In this document: positions 1 to 5,197 of the stretch, piece after piece | Layout of the letters: the number at the start of each line of letters is the position of its first letter | Numbering within the stretch: position 1 is the stretch's first letter | DNA from: Clostridia bacterium | GTDB lineage: Bacteria; Bacillota; Clostridia; Oscillospirales; Butyricicoccaceae | Length of the DNA: 8,438 nt | Reading direction: 5' to 3' | Assembly (NCBI GenBank): GCA_900763355.1 | Contig: CAAFJY010000098.1 | Location: 1-8,438, forward strand | The notes under the pieces: generated by a model | The model's input: only the letters and a program-made list of their open reading frames with translations | Told to the model about the DNA's origin: nothing | Database searches by the model: none | Translations under genes and position numbers: made by a program

Positions 1-319
1 CCTTGACCCCCTGGTTGAACTCCTGTACCACGCTTTCGATGAGGAGGTCCATCTCCATCTCGGAAATGGGGATGCCCTTTTCGTTGAGCATCTCCACGAT
101 GCCCTCCTTGGCCTTTTCCAGCTTTTCCGGCCCCGAGAGGTCTCGGTACAGCTGCTCCGCCGCCTTGACGCAGGTGCGGACCACGTCCTGCTTCACCTTG
201 TCGTTGACGTATTTTTCATACAGACGCTTGATCTGCGTCCCGATATACCCTGCCAGCGCGGTCAAAACCGCGATGAGCGCCGGGAGAATATAGGCGCTGA
301 ACACTTCCGCTTTGCTCAT
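1..319 (-). CDS. Phage holin, LLH family (partial, C-terminus beyond left edge)
   Basis: Holins are small membrane proteins that permeabilise the membrane and let a phage endolysin reach the cell wall. The visible 106 residues start MSKAEVFSAYILPALIAVLT, with one hydrophobic segment at about residues 7-28. A basic/charged helix with IKRLYEKYVNDKVKQDVV follows, then AAEQLYRDLSGPEKLEKAKE and LNEKGIPISEMEMDLLIESVV. This order (TM, YEKYV, EQLY.DL.G..KLEKA, LNEKGI.I.E) is what I recognise as the LLH holin family of Firmicutes prophages. The ATG at 319 overlaps the stop of the upstream gene (ATGA) and has an AGGAG just upstream, so the two are translationally coupled. The frame is still open at base 1; the family is about this long, so only a few residues are probably missing. 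An endolysin would be expected further left but cannot be seen. Confidence 0.82.
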   Translation of the reverse strand, partial: MSKAEVFSAYILPALIAVLTALAGYIGTQIKRLYEKYVNDKVKQDVVRTCVKAAEQLYRDLSGPEKLEKAKEGIVEMLNEKGIPISEMEMDLLIESVVQEFNQGVK

Positions 320-558
320 TTTTGACTCCTTTCCAGATCCGAGATGCGGTGATTGGCCACATCCACCTTTTCCTGCAAGACCGCCTGCTCCTGTTCCAGC
401 TGATAGGTCCGGGTCACCAGATTGTTGTGGGCCTGGACCTTTTTCTCCAGCTCCCGGATGCGGTATTGGGTCAGCTTCTGGGACGCGAGCACCCCCGCCA
501 GGCTCCCCAGTCCGCTGCCCAGCAGCCCGATGAGCGCCACCCAGATGCCCTCTGTCAT
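316..558 (-). CDS. Small phage-type membrane/coiled-coil protein preceding the holin
   Basis: An 80-aa protein with one N-terminal hydrophobic segment (about residues 5-25, GIWVALIGLLGSGLGSLAGV) and then a long charged helix with heptad character (about residues 33-78, including IRELEKKV and LEQEQAVLQEKV). The topology suggests a membrane-anchored coiled coil. Such genes commonly sit directly before the holin in Firmicutes prophage lysis cassettes; the role (lysis accessory or holin partner) is inferred. I choose the ATG at 558 rather than the GTG at 567, because the Shine-Dalgarno AAGGAGG lies at 573-567, overlapping the GTG but 8 nt before the ATG. The stop overlaps the holin start. It is not classical XhlA, which carries its membrane segment at the C-terminus. 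Confidence 0.7.
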   Translation of the reverse strand: MTEGIWVALIGLLGSGLGSLAGVLASQKLTQYRIRELEKKVQAHNNLVTRTYQLEQEQAVLQEKVDVANHRISDLERSQK

Positions 559-712
559 ACGTTCCACCTCCTTTGTTTGCCCTCATTCTATGCGGGGGCG
601 GGGCGAAGGTTGTCGAAGTCCGCCGCCGCCCGCCCCGCCTTGCTCTGCAAGGATAGCGGCCTTTTCCGGAAGTGTCCAAAAGGAGGCTTCCGCCCCCGGA
701 GAAAAAAGGCGC

Positions 713-743
713 AAAAAACAGCCCCCGGCCGCGCCGGGGGCTG
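713..743 (-). terminator. Intrinsic terminator of the SLH surface-protein gene
   Basis: An 11-bp perfect stem, CAGCCCCCGGC (719-729) with GCCGGGGGCTG (733-743), closes a 3-nt loop. On the minus strand it is followed by six T (complement of the A run 713-718). It starts 13 nt after the stop codon of the surface protein. On the plus strand the stem is also followed by a T-rich stretch (CTTTTCT), so weak bidirectional function is possible, but no plus-strand gene ends here. It probably separates the surface-protein transcript from the phage-type genes downstream. Confidence 0.88.
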
Positions 744-756
744 CTTTTCTGTCCAA

Positions 757-3678
757 TTATTTGTTGATGGAAGCCCGGTAGAGGAAGGTGACGATCTGTC
801 CCCGGGTGCAGGGGGCGTCGGGAGAGAACTTCCCCTCCCCCGTGCCGGTGGTGATGCCCTGGGCCACCGCCCAGGCCACGGCGGGAGCATAGGGGCTGTC
901 CGCCGGGACGTCGGAGAAGGCGGCGGTCCCCGTCTTCCCGGCCTTTTGGCTGCGGGCCAGGAAGGTCACGGCCTGGCCCCGGGTGCAGGGAGCGTCGGGG
1001 GAGAACTTCCCATCCCCGGTGCCCGCAGTGATGCCCTGGGCCACCGCCCAGGCCACGGCCTTGGCATAATAGCTGCTTGCGGGGATGTCGGCGAAATCGC
1101 TCATTCCCGCCGGTTCGGGGCTGCCCGCCGCCCGCCACAGGAGGGTGACGATCTGTCCCCGGGTGCAGGGCTGCTCTGGCTCAAAGAGGCCGTTCCCCAC
1201 GCCGCCGGTGATGCCCTTTTCCGCTGCCCAGCGGACGGCCCCGTAACAATAAGCGTCGTTGGGCACGTCATAGAAGAAGTTGAGCAGGCCGTTGTCCTCC
1301 ATGAAGGTCACCTGCACCTCCACCCGGCTGGCGGGCATGGTGAAGGTGTATTCCCCCTCGCCCCGGGGCGTGAGAGCGAGGGCTTTGCCCGTGCTGTCCG
1401 CCGCCGAGAGGGTCTCCGGCACATAGCCGCTGTGGGGGGTGACGGTGATGGTGACGGTCTCACCCTGGGCGGCGCTCTTGGGATGGGCGGTCACCGTGCC
1501 GTGCTCCGTCTCGCCGGGGAGAACAATGGCATAACGGGGCGCGGTGGGGGCAATACTGTCGGCCCGCCACAGAGCCCGGAAGGTGAGATTTTCCGCCGGC
1601 ATGGTTTCCGGGAATGCCCGGTCCCAGCCCACGAAGGTAAAGCCGGGGCGGGTGGGTGCGGCCGACGGCGTGACAGCCGCGCCGTAGTCCAGCGTCAGGG
1701 GCTCGAGAGCGCTGCCGCCGTCGGTGTCAAAGGTGATGGTGTAGCGGTTGGCCCGCCACAGGGGCTTCAGGATGATCTCCGTGTTCCCGGTATAGGTCCC
1801 GCCCAGGGGATAATCGGTCTGGCCGGTGGTCCAGCCGCTCTGCGTATAGCCGGTGCGGGTAAAGATCGCCCCGGGGAGGGTGAGGGGCACGTCGTGCACC
1901 TTGGTCTCCTCCTGCCGCACGGGGTTTTCTGTGTACTGATCGGGATAATAGACCACCAGGTAGGTTTTGGGCTGCCACCGAGCCATCAGGGTCAGGTCCC
2001 CGGTGACCGGGGCGGTGAAGTCATAGGGCTCCGCATCCTCCGCGCTCCGATACCAGCCCAGGAAGGTATAGCCCTCCTTCCGGGGGTCGGCGGGTCTGGC
2101 CGCGGCTTTGCCCCGGAAGACCGTCTGAGCATCCACCCCGCTGCCGCCGTCGGTGTTGAACCGCACCGTCCAATACAGGCTGCCGTCCACCGTGCCGCCG
2201 TTGTTCACCATCTCGCCCCGGAAGTCCCCGCCGATGACGCTGCCGCCCTCGTTATTGGTGACGGTGCCGGTAAAGGTGCCGTTGGAGATGACGCCGTTGT
2301 TGGTCACCTTCCCGGAAAACGTTCCGCCGGAGAGGGTCCCGTTGTTGATGACCTCGCCCCGGAAATCCCCGGTTTCGATGGTGCTGCCGGGCTCGACGGT
2401 GACCGTGCCGGTAAAGGCCGTCTTGCCGGTGCCCCGGACGGTACACGGATAGCCCACGCGATCCCCCAGCACCACATCGCCGCTCACCGTGCCGCCGTTG
2501 GCGCGGAGCATCCCCCAGCCGGGGAACAATCTTTCCTCCGTACCCGTAAGGTGCATTCCGCTCCCGTTGGCCGCACGGCATTGTTCAATGCGCGCGTTTC
2601 CTTCCAGGGTGATCTCCTTGAAAATGTTGGCGTACACGCCGCCGCCACAGGCTTTGCCGGGCTCCGCGGTGTTTTCCGCCGCGCAGCTTTGGATCGCGGC
2701 GCCGCCCTCCATGGTGAGGTAGGCCCCGTTGGACACATAGACGCCCCCGCCCAAGGCTTCATAGCTGCTCCCGCCGCCGGCCGACCCGGAAAAGATCACC
2801 TGGCAGTTTTCGACGACGGACTGACCGGTCATGGTCAGAATACTGCCGCTGTTGATATAAACTCCGCCGCCATAGCGGCTCATCCCCGTGCCTTCCACAA
2901 CGCAGCCGCGGATGGCGGCCCGGTCCGACATCTTCATCGTTCCCCAAATTCGCACGCCGCCGCCGTTGCTGCCGGACCGGCAGCCCCGGATGACCGCGCT
3001 GCCGCACATCTCCAGGATCGACCCCTGCGTGTTGGCATAGACTCCGCCGCCGCCATCGGCGGCAACGCAGCCGAGGATGCTGCCGCCGTTCATATAGAAC
3101 GCGCCCTTTGCGCCGTCCAGATCCGACTCAATGAACACACCGCCGCCGTCTGTGGCCGTGCAGCCCACGATGCTGCCGCTCTCCATGTTCAGCACCGCGC
3201 CGGGCTCGAGATACACGCCGCCGCCGCAGTCGTTGTAGATGTCCCCCCAGATCAGGACCTCGCGTCCCGTCCCGCCGGTGATGATGCCGCCGCGGACGGT
3301 CTCCGAGCCGCTTTCCTCATCCAGGACCCAGAGACCGTCGTCGTTGGGCGTGAACTTGTGCACCGTTTCGGGCCGGCTGTCGATGATGGTCATCTGCTTG
3401 CCCCGCCCCACCGTCAGGACGCTGCCGCTGCTGCCGGGAGCCAGCCGCAGCACATGGCCGTTGAGATCCAGGGTAACGTCTCCGGCAAATGTGAGGCCGC
3501 CGGGGAGGGCGATGTCCGCTTCCATCACGATGCGGACCGCGGGTTCGAGCGTCGCGGCAGCATAAAAATCGTTTTCCACCTCGGCATGGATCACCGTCTC
3601 CACCGCAAATGCCCCCGTGGGCAGCAGGGCCAGCACCAGGCTCAGCGCCAGCAAAAGGGCCCCCAGTCTTCGTTTCAT
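757..3678 (-). CDS. Secreted beta-helix surface protein with InlB-type repeats and three SLH domains
   Basis: A 973-aa cell-surface protein. A Sec signal peptide (MKRRLGALLLALSLVLALLP, likely cleaved after TGAFA at residue 25) opens it. Residues 30-400 form a Gly/Cys-rich right-handed beta-helix with seven GGGV[YFR] turns (about 152, 178, 210, 239, 270, 310, 345). Residues 419-500 are five short TFSG.VTNNG-type tandem repeats. Residues 503-704 hold three InlB/Flg_new-like repeats (VRFNTDGGS...GYTFLGWY...LMARW). Residues 715-792 are a small beta domain (YAIVLPGETEHGTVTAHP...YTFTMP). Residues 800-973 are three SLH domains, each with a CTRGQ motif. SLH domains bind secondary cell-wall polymer, so the protein is non-covalently wall-attached and displays the helix outward. 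A role in adhesion or surface structure is likely, but the ligand is unknown. The start is supported by AGGAGG 9 nt upstream and the signal peptide. It is monocistronic: own promoter upstream, terminator at 713-743. Confidence 0.93.
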   Translation of the reverse strand: MKRRLGALLLALSLVLALLPTGAFAVETVIHAEVENDFYAAATLEPAVRIVMEADIALPGGLTFAGDVTLDLNGHVLRLAPGSSGSVLTVGRGKQMTIIDSRPETVHKFTPNDDGLWVLDEESGSETVRGGIITGGTGREVLIWGDIYNDCGGGVYLEPGAVLNMESGSIVGCTATDGGGVFIESDLDGAKGAFYMNGGSILGCVAADGGGGVYANTQGSILEMCGSAVIRGCRSGSNGGGVRIWGTMKMSDRAAIRGCVVEGTGMSRYGGGVYINSGSILTMTGQSVVENCQVIFSGSAGGGSSYEALGGGVYVSNGAYLTMEGGAAIQSCAAENTAEPGKACGGGVYANIFKEITLEGNARIEQCRAANGSGMHLTGTEERLFPGWGMLRANGGTVSGDVVLGDRVGYPCTVRGTGKTAFTGTVTVEPGSTIETGDFRGEVINNGTLSGGTFSGKVTNNGVISNGTFTGTVTNNEGGSVIGGDFRGEMVNNGGTVDGSLYWTVRFNTDGGSGVDAQTVFRGKAAARPADPRKEGYTFLGWYRSAEDAEPYDFTAPVTGDLTLMARWQPKTYLVVYYPDQYTENPVRQEETKVHDVPLTLPGAIFTRTGYTQSGWTTGQTDYPLGGTYTGNTEIILKPLWRANRYTITFDTDGGSALEPLTLDYGAAVTPSAAPTRPGFTFVGWDRAFPETMPAENLTFRALWRADSIAPTAPRYAIVLPGETEHGTVTAHPKSAAQGETVTITVTPHSGYVPETLSAADSTGKALALTPRGEGEYTFTMPASRVEVQVTFMEDNGLLNFFYDVPNDAYCYGAVRWAAEKGITGGVGNGLFEPEQPCTRGQIVTLLWRAAGSPEPAGMSDFADIPASSYYAKAVAWAVAQGITAGTGDGKFSPDAPCTRGQAVTFLARSQKAGKTGTAAFSDVPADSPYAPAVAWAVAQGITTGTGEGKFSPDAPCTRGQIVTFLYRASINK
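760..1281 (-). repeat. Three tandem SLH domains encoded at the C-terminus
   Basis: Residues about 800-850, 860-912 and 920-973 of the surface protein. Each has the SLH pattern: F.DVP...Y, A..WA...GIT.G.G.G.F.P, and CTRGQ.VT.L.R. Domains 2 and 3 are also close at DNA level with an offset of 177 nt (59 codons). Bases 851-882 are identical to 1028-1059, a 32-bp direct repeat, which points to a fairly recent internal duplication or gene conversion. Domain 1 is more divergent. Confidence 0.9.
1567..2172 (-). repeat. Three InlB/Flg_new-like repeats within the surface protein
   Basis: Residues about 503-568, 571-641 and 645-704. Units 1 and 3 have the hallmark start (VRFNTDGGS, ITFDTDGGS), the central GYTFLGWY / GFTFVGWD, and the closing L.ARW / FRALW. 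Unit 2 is degenerate: YYPDQYTENP replaces the DTDGG turn and GYTQSGW replaces the usual core. These beta-grasp modules are common stalk or ligand modules on Firmicutes surface proteins. Confidence 0.8.
2179..2424 (-). repeat. Short tandem repeats linking beta-helix and InlB modules
   Basis: Residues about 419-500 contain five units of roughly 15-17 residues: AFTGTVTVEPGSTIETG, DFRGEVINNGTLSGG, TFSGKVTNNGVISNG, TFTGTVTNNEGGSVIGG and DFRGEMVNNGGTVDG. The consensus is [TD]F.G.V.NNG....G. The pattern alternates short strands and Asn-Gly turns, so it probably continues the beta-helix as narrower coils. Units 2 and 5 share DFRGE, and units 3 and 4 share TNN, suggesting unit duplication. Confidence 0.75.
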
Positions 3679-3701
3679 CGCGTCATTCCTCCTTGTCTCT
3701 T

Positions 3702-3731
3702 CCCTTTTCGCCGGTTTTGGCGCAAAAAGGG
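3702..3731 (-). promoter_or_regulatory. Stem-loop in the leader of the SLH surface-protein mRNA
   Basis: CCCTTTT and CGCC (3702-3712) pair with GGCG and AAAAGGG (3719-3731) around a GGTTTT loop, with a small bulge on one side. The structure would occupy the first half of the predicted leader, from just after the start site to about 10 nt before the ribosome binding site. No T run follows on the minus strand, so it is not an intrinsic terminator. It may protect the 5' end or influence translation. Confidence 0.35.
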
Positions 3732-3734
3732 TCT

Positions 3735-3743
3735 GTTATATCA
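3735..3743 (-). promoter_or_regulatory. Probable extended -10 promoter of the SLH surface-protein gene
   Basis: On the minus strand the sequence reads TGATATAAC, an extended -10 (TGN plus TATAAC, one mismatch from TATAAT). No good -35 is present at 17 nt; that position holds CGGGAT. Transcription would start near 3728, giving a leader of about 50 nt before the ATG at 3678. Two direct copies of GCAAAAAATCC (3751-3761 and 3782-3792) lie immediately upstream and could bind an activator or act as A/T-rich upstream elements. Confidence 0.45.
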
Positions 3744-3851
3744 GAAAGGGGCAAAAAATCCCGAAACTACGCACCTCTCCCGCAAAAAATCCGCGAAAAA
3801 CCCCGCCGAACGCCTTTTTCCGTGCTTTCCTCTTCTCCCCCTTTGGGAGGA

Positions 3852-3880
3852 TTGACAGGCGCTGTATGGACTGTTATAAT
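3852..3880 (+). promoter_or_regulatory. Consensus sigma-A promoter of the gntR-ABC-amidase-vanZ operon
   Basis: A -35 TTGACA (3852-3857), a 17-nt spacer and a -10 TATAAT (3875-3880) match the housekeeping consensus exactly. Transcription would begin near 3886-3888, about 55 nt before the repressor start at 3943. A perfect promoter needs tight repression, which fits the overlapping inverted repeats and the repressor-type first gene. Confidence 0.88.
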
Positions 3881-3911
3881 TGCCATAACACTGTTAATAT
3901 GCTTCATACAG
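3862..3911 (+). promoter_or_regulatory. Nested inverted repeats, probable operator of the GntR regulator
   Basis: Three inverted repeats are visible. TGTTAT (3872-3877) and ATAACA (3885-3890) are separated by 7 nt and include most of the -10. TAACA and TGTTA flank a single C (3886-3896) at the start site. An outer pair, CTGTATG (3862-3868) and CATACAG (3905-3911), lies in the spacer and leader. Binding here would block polymerase or open-complex formation. GntR proteins commonly bind such dyads in their own promoter; assignment to this particular regulator is inference from position. Confidence 0.6.
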
Positions 3912-3942
3912 TTTCTCCAAACCCTTTTCAGGAGGTTTGCCT

Positions 3943-4308
3943 ATGATGCGTCTGAGCACCCATGATCCCAAGCCCCTCTACGAGCAGATCATGGACAACT
4001 ACCGCCGTCTCATCGTCTCCGGCGGGATCTCCCCCGGGGAGCAGCTCCCCTCGGTGCGGGAGCTGGCCACCCAGTTGGCCATCAATCCCAACACCATCCA
4101 GCGGGCCTATCGTGAGCTGGAGAGCGAGGGCTATATCATCACCCTCCCCGGCAAGGGGAGCTTTGTCACGCGGGGCCAGGCGGCGGACGAAAGCCGTCTG
4201 AAACGCCTCTGGTCTCAGCTGGATCAGTCCGCCTCCGAGCTGATCTTTGCCGGGGTGTCCGCAGAGGACATCTGCCGCCGTATCCGGGAAGGAGCAGCGC
4301 ATGATTGA
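3943..4308 (+). CDS. GntR-family transcriptional regulator, YtrA subfamily
   Basis: A 121-aa regulator. Residues 11-77 form the GntR winged helix: PLYEQIMDNYRRLIVSG, then GEQLPSVRELATQLAINPNT (recognition helix region), then AYRELESEGYIITLPGKGSF (wing). The short C-terminal tail (about 80-121) is predicted helical and lacks a ligand domain of the FadR or HutC type. That and the length place it in the YtrA subfamily, whose members usually repress an adjacent ABC transporter operon. The ATG at 3943 is preferred: AGGAGG at 3930-3935 is 7 nt upstream. An adjacent ATG at 3946 and a TTG at 3937 are alternatives. Its end overlaps the ABC ATPase start by 8 nt. It probably autoregulates the operon through the dyads at 3862-3911. 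The inducing signal cannot be told from sequence. Confidence 0.93.
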   Translation: MMRLSTHDPKPLYEQIMDNYRRLIVSGGISPGEQLPSVRELATQLAINPNTIQRAYRELESEGYIITLPGKGSFVTRGQAADESRLKRLWSQLDQSASELIFAGVSAEDICRRIREGAAHD

Positions 4309-5197
4309 AGTCCATGGCCTGGTAAAATCCTTTGATGGGACGCCCGCTCTGCGGGGTCTCGATCTTCATGTCCCCCGGGGGGCGGTCTATGGCCTGGTGG
4401 GGCCCAACGGCGCGGGGAAATCCACCCTCCTCCGCTGCCTGGCGGGGGTTTTCCGCCCCGACAGCGGCACGGTGCTGGTGGACGGGCAGCCCGTGTGGGA
4501 AAATCCCGCTGTCAAGGGGCACATCGCCTTCATCCCCGACGAGCTCTATTATTTCGTCACCGCCAGCCTGCTGGACATGAAGCGCTTTTACCAGGGGTTC
4601 TACCCCACCTTTGACGCCGCCCTCTTTGACCGGCTGGGAGAGATCTTCCCCCTGGATCCGCGCCGCCCCATGCGCCATCTGTCCAAGGGGATGCAGAAGC
4701 AGGCCGCCTTCTGGCTGGCCCTGTCCCTCCGTCCCCGGATCATGCTGCTGGACGAGCCGGTGGACGGCCTCGACCCCATCATGCGCCGCCGCCTGTGGAG
4801 CCTCCTCATGAACCAGGTGGAGCAGCGGGAGCTGACGGTGCTCATCTCCTCCCACAATCTCCGGGAGCTGGAGGATGTTTGCGACCATGTGGGGGTCATC
4901 TCCGGGGGCGAGCTGCTGCTGGAGCGCAGCCTGAGCCAGCTCCAGGAGGATTTCGTCAAGCTGCAGATCGTCTTCCGGCCCCAGGGTCCCTGCACACTCG
5001 CCGGGCTCCCCATTTTGCACGAAAGTGTTGCCGGGCGCATCCACACCCTCATCCTCCGCTGCGGGGAGGAGCAGGCCGTCCGGGCCGCCCAGGCGCTGGA
5101 TCCGGTGTTTTACGACGTCCTCCCCCTGACGCTGGAGGAGATCTTTATCTACGAGCTGGGAGGTGCCGACGATGGCCTCAAAGATCTTGTCCTGTAA
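4301..5197 (+). CDS. ABC transporter ATP-binding protein, YtrB/CcmA-like exporter type
   Basis: A 298-aa ATPase that would energise the permease encoded next. Walker A is GPNGAGKST (34-42), the signature is LSKGMQKQ (127-134, in place of LSGGQ), Walker B with catalytic Glu is IMLLDEPVDGLDP (147-159, E152), and the switch His is H185 in LISSHN. The Q-loop position reads AFIPDELYYF, without an obvious Gln, as in several YtrB-like ATPases. Residues about 205-298 form an accessory C-terminal region. The start at 4301 is chosen because AAGGAG lies 7 nt upstream and the protein then begins directly with the ABC fold (MIEVHGLVKSFDG); an in-frame upstream extension to 4247 would overlap gntR heavily. 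It overlaps gntR by 8 nt and the permease by 26 nt, so expression is coupled. Its substrate is unknown. Confidence 0.95.
   Translation: MIEVHGLVKSFDGTPALRGLDLHVPRGAVYGLVGPNGAGKSTLLRCLAGVFRPDSGTVLVDGQPVWENPAVKGHIAFIPDELYYFVTASLLDMKRFYQGFYPTFDAALFDRLGEIFPLDPRRPMRHLSKGMQKQAAFWLALSLRPRIMLLDEPVDGLDPIMRRRLWSLLMNQVEQRELTVLISSHNLRELEDVCDHVGVISGGELLLERSLSQLQEDFVKLQIVFRPQGPCTLAGLPILHESVAGRIHTLILRCGEEQAVRAAQALDPVFYDVLPLTLEEIFIYELGGADDGLKDLVL

Noticed and set aside
559..567. GTG start at 567 for the small phage-type protein
   Set aside because: The GTG overlaps the AAGGAGG Shine-Dalgarno sequence itself, while the ATG at 558 is correctly spaced 8 nt after it.
588..622. Possible minus-strand promoter for the phage-type pair (TCGACA and TAGAAT)
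   Set aside because: The spacing between the two elements is about 20 nt, too long for sigma-A, and the spacer is almost pure GC. It is not convincing enough to annotate.
322..3855. Plus-strand open frame of 1177 codons opposite the surface protein
   Set aside because: It is a mirror of the minus-strand gene caused by high GC with few stops. Its protein is a low-complexity run of G, A, P, H, R and D without domains, and no ribosome binding site precedes it. The minus strand has a signal peptide, SLH and InlB modules.
4247..4300. Longer N-terminus for the ABC ATPase
   Set aside because: It would add MPGCPQRTSAAVSGKEQR, which is unrelated to ABC proteins and lies inside gntR. The ATG at 4301 has a good ribosome binding site and starts exactly at the ABC fold.
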